From the NCBI GenBank assembly GCA_902761975.1, contig CACWMG010000022.1:1-34009 (forward strand): a stretch of 34,009 nt of DNA, given 5' to 3'. The stretch comes from Candidatus Avelusimicrobium pecoris (lineage in GTDB: Bacteria > Elusimicrobiota > Elusimicrobia > Elusimicrobiales > Elusimicrobiaceae). Shown here in pieces: positions 14,829 through 23,940 of the stretch. The translations under genes and the position numbers were made by a program. Position 1 is the first letter of the stretch; every line of letters begins with the position of its first letter. The notes beneath the pieces were generated by a model. That model was not told the DNA's origin. It ran no database searches and was given only the letters and a program-made list of their open reading frames with translations.

Positions 14829-15314
14829 TTAAAAGCTCTCATCCTCTTCCACCTTCATATCATGTGTTACATGAAAAGCTTGCGTTTTATAACGTCCCGC
14901 TTTGGCATCATCTAATGCCGTAAAGGTAACCAACTTGCTACGGTCCTCACTCGTAGCTACAGGCTCAAACGTATAAGGCAAACCCTGAAAATCCTTCCAC
15001 GTAAGGTAATTGCAAGCAAACAAATCCTTCACGTCACCTGATTTAATTCCAGGATCTTCCTCCATCCATGAATCCTTAGGGCAAGCCCCAAAAGAGTAAG
15101 TGTTCATTCCATTCACGGAGCCACTTGGCAACCCTCCTTTACGATCCCGGTAGTATGAACGCATAGCTTCTGCCATTTTAATAGCCGCTGTTTTAGCCCG
15201 TTGATAAGCTACTTCAGCCCGCGCTGAACGTACCGCCGGGACCAAAAAACTGGCAATCACGGCAATGACCAACATAACAGCTAAAATTTCCATGAGTGTA
15301 AAACCTTTCTGCAT
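14829..15314 (-). CDS. Minor pilin (GspH/GspG-like)
   Basis: 161 residues from the ATG at 15312-15314, giving MQKGFTLMEILAVMLVIAVIASFLVP, a perfect class III leader with Glu at +5. AGAGGA lies upstream at a normal distance; the longer reading from 15362 overlaps the previous gene and is rejected. The start lies one base after the stop of the upstream pilin gene. After the helix comes SARAEVAYQRAKTAAIKMAEAMRSYYRDRKG, similar to GspG/GspH N-terminal helices. Exact class uncertain. Confidence 0.8.
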   Translation of the reverse strand: MQKGFTLMEILAVMLVIAVIASFLVPAVRSARAEVAYQRAKTAAIKMAEAMRSYYRDRKGGLPSGSVNGMNTYSFGACPKDSWMEEDPGIKSGDVKDLFACNYLTWKDFQGLPYTFEPVATSEDRSKLVTFTALDDAKAGRYKTQAFHVTHDMKVEEDESF

Positions 15315-15315
15315 A

Positions 15316-15792
15316 CTAAAAATCCTCTTTAAAAGCGGTTTCTCCATCCGTGCAATATTCATCCGTATCCTCGGCTATTACCCGGCTACCCGTATCGGCT
15401 TTTTTCATACACACACAAACATCTCCCCCACAGGTACCGAAATAATATGCAAAGTCCTTGTCCAAGTATTCACGTTGTTCCAAATAACCACAATTTACCA
15501 GGGTTTGCAAGGTAACGGTGCCCGTGGCGTTACACTTACCTTCTACAGCATCCGTGCGAAAATCTTGTGGATTATTTAAGCCATTTGAAGTAAAAGATGC
15601 AGAGGTATAGTCATCCTTAAAAATACGGGCTGCCATGGCTACCACCTTGGCTTTGGCCTTTGCATTTTGGATGCGAATATCGGAGCTGGATTGCCTAAAC
15701 GACTGAGTGGCAAACACAGCAAGTGCCCCAATAATCACTGCTGCCACCAATAATTCTAGTAATGTAAAACCGTGTTGATTTTTCAGTATCAT
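15316..15792 (-). CDS. Minor pilin (GspG/GspH-like)
   Basis: 158 residues from the ATG at 15790-15792: MILKNQHGFTLLELLVAAVIIGALAVFATQSF, with Gly|Phe and Glu at +5. AAGGATGA is the ribosome binding site; the longer reading starting at 15870 overlaps the preceding frameshifted pilin and is rejected. The globular region is Cys-rich (GKCNA, NCGYL, GTCGGDVCVCMKK, EYCTD). It lies between the frameshifted pilin and the GspH-like pilin. Likely one of the subunits forming the pseudopilus. Confidence 0.8.
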   Translation of the reverse strand: MILKNQHGFTLLELLVAAVIIGALAVFATQSFRQSSSDIRIQNAKAKAKVVAMAARIFKDDYTSASFTSNGLNNPQDFRTDAVEGKCNATGTVTLQTLVNCGYLEQREYLDKDFAYYFGTCGGDVCVCMKKADTGSRVIAEDTDEYCTDGETAFKEDF

Positions 15793-15802
15793 AAGGTCAT
15801 CC

Positions 15803-16230
15803 TTAGTTCTTACAATCTGCCATGCGGATGGTTTCAAATCGGCCACCTTTATAGTAACGCGCACCCGCAAAACAATCTTTGCTATCCGGGTTTGGCTTTA
15901 TCATACAGGCCACTAATGTGCCCGCTAACGGGGAAGTAGTTGTACCTTTGCAATTCGTACTATTTGCACTTGTATTGGTTAGCACATAATAGTTAAAATT
16001 TCCCTGCCCTTGAAATTTTTTGATATATTTAAAAGGAACCAAGGATTTAAGTACTCGCTCTTCTCTGGGCTTACCACTACTTGCCGCTTTTACCCATTCC
16101 TTTAATGAATATTTTTCACTGGGCTCTTGTGTTTCCCCTTGATACAAAAGAACGCCAGTGCCAGTGCACCCGCAGCAATGATAACCACAAATAACATTTC
16201 TACTAATGTAAAACCACGTTTTAAGAACAT
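15803..16230 (-). pseudogene. Pilin gene split by a one-base frameshift in a T-run
   Basis: From the ATG at 16228-16230 (ribosome binding site GGGGGA) the frame reads MFLKRGFTLVEMLFVVIIAA, a perfect prepilin leader, but stops after 42 codons at 16102. The rest of a pilin-like protein (YQGETQEPSEKYSLKEWV and onward, to 15803) is open in another frame. Adding one T to the coding-strand TTTT run (16146-16149 on the plus strand) joins both halves into AFFLYQGETQEP and gives a normal 142-residue pilin. The downstream half is intact with no other stop. Possible causes are a sequencing or assembly error, a phase-variable switch, transcriptional slippage, or a fresh mutation. It is the first pilin after pilC, the position usually taken by the major pseudopilin. 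Confidence 0.85.
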
Positions 16231-16294
16231 ACATCCCCCGTTCTTTTAAGTATGGGTTTAAAACCCTCATTTTCAAGTGTTCGCTTTTGTGTTT

Positions 16295-17515
16295 TTAGCT
16301 GCCGATTTGGGATAGTTTGAAAATAGGCAAGAAAATAGATGCCACAATAATCCCAATCAGCACCCCCACCCCTATAATCAAAATAGGGTCAATTACAGCT
16401 GAGAAACGGGCAATAAACTGATCCACGTTATCCGCGTAGAACTTAGATAGGGTAGCAATAATGCCCGGCAATTTACCGGATTCTTCCCCCATCTTCATCA
16501 TTTCTACCATCAGCCCCGGGAAAACCCCCGTAGCTCCAAACGAATCAGAAATGGCTTTCCCAGCCGCTACATCGGCGCGAACTTGTTTTAAAGCATTTCG
16601 AATAATCACATTACCTTCAAAAGATTCTTCCAAAACGCCAATAGCGTTTAAAATAGTCACCCCACTACGAAGTAATGTAGAGAGAGTAGAAAGCATGCGG
16701 TCATAATAAATGTTTTGTAAAAATTTGCCAAAAATCGGCATTGTAAGTAAAAATGAATGCCACCGTTTACGGCCATTAGGTGTACGAATATAGAAGCGGA
16801 AAGCAAATACCACCGCTACAATACACAAAATAAGCGCTACTGCATGGTTCGTAATCACGCTAGATACTTTGAGCACGATAATGGTCAGCATGGGTAACGT
16901 CAAGTTAAAGTCCGCAAAGATTTGGGCAAATGTAGGTACAATCCCCACAATAAAGTAAATCAGTACCCCTACAGACGCTATCGTCAAAATAGCCGGGTAG
17001 GTAACAGCGGTAATAATTTTACTCTTCATCCCTTCTTGCGTTTTAGTGTAAATAGAGAGCTGCATGAGTGTTTCGGCAAGTTGGCCGCCTACTTCACCGG
17101 CTTGCACCAAGGAAAGCCATACATGCTTAAACGTTTTAGGATGGTGAGACATAGCTTCATGAAGTGATTGTCCACTCGAAACATCATGCGCTATTTGCGT
17201 AAGAACCATTCCCAACGTCGGGTTAGAGGAATATTGACCTAATAGTGTAACCGCACGCACCAACGGAACACCTCCAGCAATTAAAGTAGATAACTGCTCG
17301 GCAAAAAAGGCGAGCACATGTCCCGGTACCTTGCCCCCGCGCCGCCGCGTCTGCGTTTTAGCGGCAAACAATCCACGTGTAGCCTCGGTAATATCCAGTA
17401 CCAAATATCCCCGGTTTTGCAAAGCCGCACGCAAACGGTCTTTGCTATCAGTTGTATAGGAACCCGTAAAGGTTTTTCCTTGTTCATCTCTTACTTTGTA
17501 TGTATATTTTGGCAT
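16295..17515 (-). CDS. pilC: Type IV pilus/type II secretion inner-membrane platform protein PilC/GspF
   Basis: 406 residues. Polytopic membrane protein that couples the cytoplasmic assembly ATPase to pilin insertion. Two repeated GspF domains are visible: one with FFAEQLSTLIAGGVPLVRAV and GEVGGQLAETL, the second with YYDRMLSTLSTLLRSGVTILNAI and GEESGKLPGII. Transmembrane segments lie near 170-195, 205-240 and at the C-terminus (DPILIIGVGVLIGIIVASIFLP). The ATG at 17515 (MPKYTYKVRD) is preferred over an in-frame TTG at 17521 because AGAGG lies eight bases upstream. Co-transcribed with pilB 23 bases upstream. Length is normal. Confidence 0.96.
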   Translation of the reverse strand: MPKYTYKVRDEQGKTFTGSYTTDSKDRLRAALQNRGYLVLDITEATRGLFAAKTQTRRRGGKVPGHVLAFFAEQLSTLIAGGVPLVRAVTLLGQYSSNPTLGMVLTQIAHDVSSGQSLHEAMSHHPKTFKHVWLSLVQAGEVGGQLAETLMQLSIYTKTQEGMKSKIITAVTYPAILTIASVGVLIYFIVGIVPTFAQIFADFNLTLPMLTIIVLKVSSVITNHAVALILCIVAVVFAFRFYIRTPNGRKRWHSFLLTMPIFGKFLQNIYYDRMLSTLSTLLRSGVTILNAIGVLEESFEGNVIIRNALKQVRADVAAGKAISDSFGATGVFPGLMVEMMKMGEESGKLPGIIATLSKFYADNVDQFIARFSAVIDPILIIGVGVLIGIIVASIFLPIFKLSQIGS

Positions 17516-17538
17516 AATCAAACCTCTACAACGAGCCC

Positions 17539-19281
17539 TTATTCATCAGCCGTTGTAATACTTAAAATCTCGTCCACGGTGGTTAATCCGCGAATAACTT
17601 TGCGCCAACCGTTAGCGCGTAAATTAAGTGCACCTGAAGCAACTGCCGCTTTGCGCAAGGCTATTAAATCTTGCGTTTTGTAAATAATATTACGCATTTC
17701 CTCCGTAGTGCGATATACTTCATAGATAGCGCGGCGCCCACTAAACCCGGTACCAAAACATCTGGGGCATCCCACCGATTTAAAAAACGTCCAGGAATTT
17801 GCATCCCGCGGATTTAAATGCCCCTCCCGAATAATACGGTCCAATGTGGCCGAATCCGGGATATGAGGTACCTTGCAATAAGGACATAAAATACGGATTA
17901 AACGTTGCGCTGCCACCAAGGCCAGAGAACTGGCCAGCAAGAAAGGCTCCATCCCCATATCAATCAAACGAGGAACGGCCCCCAAAGCGTCGTTTGTGTG
18001 CAATGTGGAAAGCACTAAGTGCCCGGTTAACGCAGCTTTCAAACACGCTTCGGCGGTTTCGTTATCGCGGACCTCCCCTACTAAAATAACATCTGGGTCC
18101 TGACGTAAAAATGAGCGCAAACCTGCCGCAAAGGTAAGCCCAATGGCCGGTTTTACTTGCACCTGACTAATACCCGCTAGTTTATATTCTACCGGGTCTT
18201 CCAAGGTCATAAAGTTAAGTTCACTGGTACGGATGGACGTAAGCACCGCGTTTAGGGTAGTAGATTTACCTGAACCGGTGGGCCCCGTTAAGAAAATAAG
18301 TCCATGAGGCAAATGGGCAGCTTCCAAGAATGCTTTTTGTTGGTCCGGTTCAAAGCCCAACTTCTCAATGTTCATTTCTCCAGACCCTTTATCCAAAATA
18401 CGAAGCACCAATTTTTCCCCGTACACAGCCGGGCAGACAGATACACGGACCTCGATGGAGCGGTTTTGGTAACGGATGGTAAAACTACCGTCTTGCGGCA
18501 AACGTTTTTCCGCAATATCTAACTTAGACAAAATCTTAATACGGGAAATAATGGCATTTACAGCATCTTTGGCAGGGGCCGTACGTTCGTACAAAGAACC
18601 GTCAATGCGAAAACGCAAACTTACACGTTCGTCAAACATTTCCAAGTGAATATCACTGGTTCGTTCTGAAATAGCCTGACGCAAAATGGCGTTCACCTGC
18701 TTTACATATTGCGAGGAATTTGGACTCATACGGTCCAAATCCAGTACGCCAGTAACCTCTATTTCCTCATCACTTTCCGCTGTAGCCGCCGCATCAGCCG
18801 GGGCGGCAGCTATAGTTTCATTTAAAACTTCTTCTAATAAGTTCTTATTGGAGTAAAAGCTATCAATGACACTAAGTAGTTGGGATTTGCTGGTAATGAA
18901 CGGCTGTATTTGTTTGCCGGACATCATTTTTAGGTTTTCAATTAAAAACAGGTTGGTAGGATCCAAAACGGCAACTGCTAAAGAGTCGTCCTCCATAAAC
19001 AACGGAACTACCATATTTTCACGGGCAAATTTTTCGTTAACAATGTCTTGTAAATTCTGTTCGCGCTCAGGTACTAAGATACCATTTTCTTTAGAGGCAT
19101 ATGGAATTGCAAAATGTTTAGAAAGTGCAATGGTTACCTGTTCTTCATTCGCAAAGCCGGAACGTAAAATAGCTTCTGCAATCGGCACATTGTTCTGCTT
19201 GGCATAAAGGAGCGCCTGCTTATTCTGTTCTGGAGTAATTTTTCCCTGTTCTACTAAAATTTCGTTGATCTGCTTGGCCAT
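17539..19281 (-). CDS. pilB: Type IV pilus/type II secretion assembly ATPase PilB/GspE
   Basis: 580 residues. Hexameric cytoplasmic ATPase that powers fibre extension. The N-terminal MshEN/T2SSE-N domain is at 1-145 (ILVEQGKITPEQNKQAL). An Ala/Glu-rich linker lies at about 155-180, followed by the N2 domain. Walker A is GPTGSGKST (333-341), the Asp-box region is MTLEDPVEY, Walker B is VILVGEVRD (about 398-406), and the His-box is STLHTNDA. A tetracysteine zinc motif CPYC (466-469) ... CPRC (505-508) is present. It matches GspE/PilB rather than the retraction ATPase PilT, which lacks the N-terminal domain and the zinc motif. The ATG at 19281 follows a stable intercistronic hairpin. Confidence 0.97.
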   Translation of the reverse strand: MAKQINEILVEQGKITPEQNKQALLYAKQNNVPIAEAILRSGFANEEQVTIALSKHFAIPYASKENGILVPEREQNLQDIVNEKFARENMVVPLFMEDDSLAVAVLDPTNLFLIENLKMMSGKQIQPFITSKSQLLSVIDSFYSNKNLLEEVLNETIAAAPADAAATAESDEEIEVTGVLDLDRMSPNSSQYVKQVNAILRQAISERTSDIHLEMFDERVSLRFRIDGSLYERTAPAKDAVNAIISRIKILSKLDIAEKRLPQDGSFTIRYQNRSIEVRVSVCPAVYGEKLVLRILDKGSGEMNIEKLGFEPDQQKAFLEAAHLPHGLIFLTGPTGSGKSTTLNAVLTSIRTSELNFMTLEDPVEYKLAGISQVQVKPAIGLTFAAGLRSFLRQDPDVILVGEVRDNETAEACLKAALTGHLVLSTLHTNDALGAVPRLIDMGMEPFLLASSLALVAAQRLIRILCPYCKVPHIPDSATLDRIIREGHLNPRDANSWTFFKSVGCPRCFGTGFSGRRAIYEVYRTTEEMRNIIYKTQDLIALRKAAVASGALNLRANGWRKVIRGLTTVDEILSITTADE

Positions 19282-19318
19282 GCTCGTCCCCTACAACTTT
19301 TTCCAAATACACATGCAA

Positions 19319-19348
19319 GCCTGCCCCTGTTCAATTGCAGGGGCAGGC
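19319..19348 (-). terminator. Strong intercistronic hairpin between pilQ and pilB (partial terminator or stabiliser)
   Basis: 11-bp perfect GC-rich stem (19319-19329 with 19338-19348) with an eight-base loop, 12 bases after the secretin stop codon. On the minus strand it is followed by TTGCATGTG, not a U-run, so full termination is unlikely. It may protect the upstream mRNA from 3' decay, or attenuate, and so set different levels for the secretin half and the ATPase/pilin half of the operon. Confidence 0.65.
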
Positions 19349-19360
19349 AAACACTCACAC

Positions 19361-20947
19361 TTACTCGGCCAAAATGGTCGGCGTAATAAAGATGACTAAG
19401 TCCGTGGTGCTCTTGGATTTAGAACGGCTGGTAAATAACCAACCTAACACCGGGATGTCTCCTAACAGCGGTACTTTGCGGGTTTGGTCCGTTTCACGAG
19501 ACGTAAGCAAACCGCCAATCACCACTGTTTGCCCGTTTTTCACACGCACTAAGGTAGATGCGGCACGGGTTGTGGTATCTAACGCAAAGTCAAAACCAGA
19601 TGCTATTACGTCAGAGTAGGTAGGTTGTACATACAGCGTTACATATCCTTCGCGGTTAACTTGCGGCGTTACTTGCAACGTAAGACCTACACGTTTACGC
19701 TCTGCCGAAGTAGTGGTTTGAGCCGTAGCGGTTGTACTGCCGGAATCGGTTACCGTGCGGCCTACCGTAGCATCCGTAGAAGTGGTAATAGTGGCCGTTT
19801 TGTTGTTCAAGGTGACCACTTTAGGTTTACCCAAGTATTTGGCTTCCCCACGTGTTAATAGAGACTTTAACACAATGTTAAAAGCAGATAAGTTGAGTAC
19901 ACCGGAATTAGAATCCGTATTAGTGCTAGACGAACTACCACCAGATTCGGAATTATCACCAGCTTCTTTGGAACTCGGGAAAATCCATTCCCACCCGTGA
20001 ATTTTTCCACCATCTTTATTTCTTCCGCGGAAATATTCGGCATACAGCTGACGAGTAGGAGCTGTCATAGAGACCATGGTCCCATCGGAACCACCATATT
20101 CAAAACCAAGGCTTAAACCACTAGTTTTGCTTACTTCCACAATTTGCGCTTCAATTAAAATCTGCGGAGGTTTAATATCCAACTCCGCCAAAATGTTTTC
20201 CACCTGCGGGAATACTTCCGGTACGTCTGTAATGATGAGCTTGTTGGTACGAGGATCTACCGCAATTTTTCCAACTGGGGAAAGCATGCTACCCACAATG
20301 CTTGTAATCGTGGAACCGGATGCATAAGAATCACCACCTTTTGCGTTCATGTTTGACCCACCAGACATGGTGTTTCCATCAAAAGAACCACTCGTCATAG
20401 AGGAGCCACCACTACTTACATCTTGTGGCATAATGCTGTTAAGCTCGCTACTGGCTGACCCTACACCCTGCAGTGCAATATAGCTAAGCGTATAAATTTT
20501 GGTAATAGTGTCTGGCGCGTCGTTGGAACGTTTGGTTACTACGTAACTATCACTTTTACCAATGCGCTGATAGGCCAACCCATGCACACGCAATAATGTA
20601 TCTAAGGCTTCACGCACCGTTACACGTGTCAAAGAAGCCGTCACTTTTTTATTTGCGAATTCTTCGCTCATAATAAAGTTGATTTTAGCCTGGGTAGTAA
20701 TACTATTTAAGAAAGCCGATATCGGCACATTGGCTACCCGAATGGACACTTTTCTATCTAAGGGAGAGGAAACCTCTACCTCTTTATACAGGTCCGTGGC
20801 GGCGGACGGCGTAGTCACGCTCATATCCTCCGTCAAACTTACGGTATCATTGCTAGGAAGGAGTTGTCGCTCCTGCTGCGCAAAAGCAGTGCCTACCATC
20901 CCTAACATTACAATACCGCTCAACATTACTGCTAAACGATTTGTCAT
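19361..20947 (-). CDS. pilQ: Secretin PilQ/GspD, outer-membrane pore
   Basis: 528 residues. A signal peptide lies at 1-23 (MTNRLAVMLSGIVMLGMVGTAFA). A STN/N0 domain lies near 65-130 (PISAFLNSITTQAKINFIM). An N1-type domain is interrupted by a Ser/Gly/Met-rich insert (about 180-215) and resumes at IAVDPRTNKLIITDVPEVFPQVENIL. The secretin C-domain follows, with LKSLLTRGEAKYLGKPKV, and ends with the gate signature VPLLGDIPVLGWLF and VIFITPTIL. It forms the channel through which the fibre or substrates leave. Ribosome binding site AGGAGG. It is shorter than GspD (about 650) and has no evident S-domain, so an outer-membrane lipoprotein pilotin may not be needed. Confidence 0.95.
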   Translation of the reverse strand: MTNRLAVMLSGIVMLGMVGTAFAQQERQLLPSNDTVSLTEDMSVTTPSAATDLYKEVEVSSPLDRKVSIRVANVPISAFLNSITTQAKINFIMSEEFANKKVTASLTRVTVREALDTLLRVHGLAYQRIGKSDSYVVTKRSNDAPDTITKIYTLSYIALQGVGSASSELNSIMPQDVSSGGSSMTSGSFDGNTMSGGSNMNAKGGDSYASGSTITSIVGSMLSPVGKIAVDPRTNKLIITDVPEVFPQVENILAELDIKPPQILIEAQIVEVSKTSGLSLGFEYGGSDGTMVSMTAPTRQLYAEYFRGRNKDGGKIHGWEWIFPSSKEAGDNSESGGSSSSTNTDSNSGVLNLSAFNIVLKSLLTRGEAKYLGKPKVVTLNNKTATITTSTDATVGRTVTDSGSTTATAQTTTSAERKRVGLTLQVTPQVNREGYVTLYVQPTYSDVIASGFDFALDTTTRAASTLVRVKNGQTVVIGGLLTSRETDQTRKVPLLGDIPVLGWLFTSRSKSKSTTDLVIFITPTILAE

Positions 20948-20997
20948 CTATCCTCCTGTGTGAGTGTACTACAAATTTACAAAATACTTCTTACTGC

Positions 20998-21537
20998 TTA
21001 CAAACTAACCTTCTTTACAAATTTATGCCCTTTATAAGAAAACGTTACCGAATCTGCTCCTACCGCCACAATTTTGGCCCCTTTGTAAGTATTGCCGATG
21101 GTGTATAGTTTCCCACCAATCAGTACTTCTTTATCTATTAGACCACTGATTTTGATTTGGTTACGTACTAAAATAGTGGGGTCTCTGATAATCATTCGTT
21201 CCCACTCACGGCGGCGCTCTTCCTCCGCTAAACGCTTGCGTTCTTCTTCTTCTTTGCGTTTGCGTTCTGCAGCCTCCGCAGCTAAACGCATCTTTTCACG
21301 GTGTTGTAATACCATCACATCTTCTGCCGAAAGCATCGGATCGCGATTTCCTTTTAAAGAAAATTTTACATTAGGCTTAGAAACAACTCCTGGGGCAGTG
21401 TCTTCCGTTTCCGCCTCAGCGTCAACACCAGGGATGCTCGTGCTACGTTCAAGACGATCCGCTTGCGCGTACCCCAAGCTAGAAACACACACTCCCAAAA
21501 CGACCAAAAACCCGGTTAAAATGGTAAAACGCTTCAT
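20998..21537 (-). CDS. pilP: PilP-like pilus assembly protein
   Basis: 179 residues: signal peptide at 1-24 (MKRFTILTGFLVVLGVCVSSLGYA), low-complexity acidic linker, the short motif KGNRDPML (the RDPF-type motif of PilP/GspC partners), a charged Lys/Glu/Arg coiled coil at about 85-115, and a C-terminal beta-rich domain (IKISGLIDKEVLIGGKLYTIGNTYKGAKIV) resembling the PilP/GspC homology region that binds the secretin N0 domain. It lacks the lipobox of classical PilP. The start overlaps the stop of pilO (TAATG). Position between pilO and the secretin supports the call. Confidence 0.78.
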   Translation of the reverse strand: MKRFTILTGFLVVLGVCVSSLGYAQADRLERSTSIPGVDAEAETEDTAPGVVSKPNVKFSLKGNRDPMLSAEDVMVLQHREKMRLAAEAAERKRKEEEERKRLAEEERRREWERMIIRDPTILVRNQIKISGLIDKEVLIGGKLYTIGNTYKGAKIVAVGADSVTFSYKGHKFVKKVSL

Positions 21538-22322
21538 TACTGATTTCCTCCACTTTTCGGTTCATTCTGCGTCTGTGCTGTCGCCTCTTTCTCGGCTTGC
21601 ATTTTCTTAATCTGCTGCGCATAATCTTTAAACAATTTAGGTGCGTACTTTTCTTTAGGAAATACCGTATTAAACGTTACATTTACAGCATTTTTCCCTA
21701 ACGCTTCCGGCGCAGTTTGTTTAGAAATTGTTACTTCAGATATCCGCAAGAAATCATCTCCATTTTCAATATCTGCAATCAATTTGCCAATCTGCGCAAA
21801 AGACTCTTCAAACTTTACCGGTTGCACCAACGCAGTATATGTTTTTTGCACAGATTCCGTAAAATTTCCATCAATATCCGGTGTGATCTTATGTGTTTCA
21901 AAAATGTTGATTAAACGCCTAAGCATCCAATCATTTTTTTGCTCAATATTTGGAAATATCGGCTCCAAACGTAACAACTGCTGTTTATTTTCTGTATAGT
22001 CCTCTTCGTTGGCTTGCTGAATATTAATAGACGCTATCTGGTCTTTAATTTTGGCTTCACTTTGAGATAGCTTTCCGCTCACAAAACGGACCAATAAAAA
22101 CAGCACCAACAATACGACAATCTGCTTCACAAACAGATTAAATTTACCTTCGTGCGCAACTACCTGAACATCCTCTAATCCCCGCTTGACATTTGCCACG
22201 GCCGGGCGAGCAAGCACTTTAGTTAGAGCGTTGGGCTCTTTGGTGGCAGACGGTTGCTTTGCCTGTGAGCTTTGTGCCTCTCCCGAAAATTTGCTTTTTA
22301 ATTTTTCAAAATCTATCGCCAT
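21537..22322 (-). CDS. pilO: PilO/GspM-like inner-membrane alignment protein
   Basis: 261 residues. A cytoplasmic N-terminus of about 70 residues rich in Lys/Gln/Ala is followed by one transmembrane helix (about 76-92, IVVLLVLFLLVRFVSG). A periplasmic coiled coil comes next, then a ferredoxin-like domain (EESFAQIGKLIADIENGDDFLRISEV) typical of PilO/GspM. A Gln/Lys/Glu-rich tail closes the protein. The gene lies two bases downstream of the PilMN fusion and overlaps pilP. It is expected to dimerise with the PilN part of that fusion in the alignment complex between the ATPase and the secretin. Confidence 0.82.
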   Translation of the reverse strand: MAIDFEKLKSKFSGEAQSSQAKQPSATKEPNALTKVLARPAVANVKRGLEDVQVVAHEGKFNLFVKQIVVLLVLFLLVRFVSGKLSQSEAKIKDQIASINIQQANEEDYTENKQQLLRLEPIFPNIEQKNDWMLRRLINIFETHKITPDIDGNFTESVQKTYTALVQPVKFEESFAQIGKLIADIENGDDFLRISEVTISKQTAPEALGKNAVNVTFNTVFPKEKYAPKLFKDYAQQIKKMQAEKEATAQTQNEPKSGGNQ

Positions 22323-22324
22323 AA

Positions 22325-23920
22325 TTAACGCCCCCTCGATTTAGGCTCATTTTCACAAGTAAGAACAAACTGAGTTCCTTCTTTAGAGGCCCTTGTTTTT
22401 CTAAGCGTACTGGCTGAAATATTTACATAACGAATATTGGCGTTGCGACACAAGCGTTTTAACGCGGGTTGTTTGGCAATAGACTCTTTAAATTGCCCCC
22501 CTACCAATAAATCTTCCGTACCTTCTTTACCAGCGGAAATATATCCCTCTAATGTCAGTTTTCCTTCCCCTTGGTGACGTAGCGGAAAACTTGCCGAAAA
22601 CGAAACTTTAGTTAACCACATTTTGGGCAAGACCGCTTGCGCAACCGCATTTAGTACCGGGGTAGCTAATGGACTATTGGCATACACATCACTCAAAATT
22701 TCATTTTGGTTTTTAATATTATCAAGGTTGGTTTGTAACTGCGAGGAGGTCAAACCTTTAAAATCTTCCAAAGTTCTGCTCGCAGCCGCTTGTTTTTTCT
22801 TAAGCTGATAGTTTGCAGCCAAAACGTCCAAATATCCTTTTCCTACATATAATAACATCAACGCGGCAATAAGTAGCGTCACTTTCCATACAGTCCAACT
22901 GGCGTTAAACTCGTATGTACTCAAACGTTTTCCTTTTGTAAAATCAATATCCGGGGTCTTAGGATCCAAAAATTTACTACTCGCTCCAATAGCAGCTACT
23001 TCACCGGCCGATTTGGTTTCAATACCAAAAACTTCACTTAAATCCCATTTACGTACGGGCTTACGGGCATCAGCTTCTAAGGCAGCAATCCAAGGATCCA
23101 CTTGATATCCCATAATCACAGCTTCTTCAAATGGATCTCGCTCTAATTGCTTCGAGATAAATTCCGCACTATTTGTGATTTCAAAACGCCGTCTTTCAGC
23201 CGGAACAGAACCCGAAATTTCCACATCTCTCTCTAACACCGGCACCACACCATTCAAAAACACAAAATTGGCCGAATCTTTTCCAAAGAACGAATAAATA
23301 CGCCCGCCTTTACCAACGGCTTCCTTATCGTTATCACTAAAAGCACGTCCTAAAGAAATACAGGCCGGCTCTACAGACACCAAATCCAATCCAACAGCCT
23401 TAAGCCCTCTTTCCAAACGATTGATAATGGTTTTTGTAGTCATGGCAAATACAACACCCAGACGTTTTTGTTTGGTAGCAGCCGTTTCAAACTCATATGC
23501 ATGATATGCATAAACAGCTCTGTCAAAAGAAAAATGGATATACTTGCGCGCCTCATTGGGGATTCCTTCCGCCCATTCTGTACGCTTAAGAGGAATACCG
23601 ATCACAAAGTGACGTATCAAACAAAATTCCGGCGCTAAACTTACTACTACTTTTGTGGTGTTCCATGTTTTTTTGGCAGTCACCTTAGCAAGTGCATCCT
23701 TCCAATAGTTCATGGTAAAAAAAGATTCATTCAAATCAAGGGGTTTAAGTTGTCTCTTATCTAACAAATTAACCGGCACACGAATCAAGGACTCTAACAC
23801 CAGCCCCCCATCCCGTTTAGCACTCTGGGCAACATAAATTTCATCAATCCCAATATAAATCCCCAGACAATCTGGGTGTGCCTTCATGTTTGTACCAATT
23901 AATACTTCTGATAAATTCAT
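22325..23920 (-). CDS. PilM-PilN fusion (GspL-like) alignment protein
   Basis: 531 residues. Residues about 15-320 resemble PilM, an actin-fold cytoplasmic protein (GIYIGIDEIYVAQSAK, KVVVSLAPEF, then NEARKYIHFSFDRAVYAYHAYE, and GLKAVGLDLVSVEPACISLGRAF). A transmembrane helix lies at about 343-360 (WKVTLLIAALMLLYVG). A periplasmic coiled coil and PilN-like domain follow (SRTLEDFKGLTSSQLQTNLDNI, then VLNAVAQAVLPKMWLTKVSF). In type IVa pili PilM and PilN are separate; here they are one chain, as in GspL of type II secretion. Start ATG at 23920 with AAGGGGA upstream. The clear nucleotide-binding signature of PilM is not obvious. Confidence 0.8.
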   Translation of the reverse strand: MNLSEVLIGTNMKAHPDCLGIYIGIDEIYVAQSAKRDGGLVLESLIRVPVNLLDKRQLKPLDLNESFFTMNYWKDALAKVTAKKTWNTTKVVVSLAPEFCLIRHFVIGIPLKRTEWAEGIPNEARKYIHFSFDRAVYAYHAYEFETAATKQKRLGVVFAMTTKTIINRLERGLKAVGLDLVSVEPACISLGRAFSDNDKEAVGKGGRIYSFFGKDSANFVFLNGVVPVLERDVEISGSVPAERRRFEITNSAEFISKQLERDPFEEAVIMGYQVDPWIAALEADARKPVRKWDLSEVFGIETKSAGEVAAIGASSKFLDPKTPDIDFTKGKRLSTYEFNASWTVWKVTLLIAALMLLYVGKGYLDVLAANYQLKKKQAAASRTLEDFKGLTSSQLQTNLDNIKNQNEILSDVYANSPLATPVLNAVAQAVLPKMWLTKVSFSASFPLRHQGEGKLTLEGYISAGKEGTEDLLVGGQFKESIAKQPALKRLCRNANIRYVNISASTLRKTRASKEGTQFVLTCENEPKSRGR

Positions 23921-23940
23921 CCCAACAATCCCCTTAATAA

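Noticed and set aside
16102-16230. Programmed -1 ribosomal frameshift in the split pilin
   Set aside because: No X-XXY-YYZ slippery heptamer in the correct frame is found at the junction; a one-base change in the T-run explains the data more simply, though slippage during transcription remains possible.
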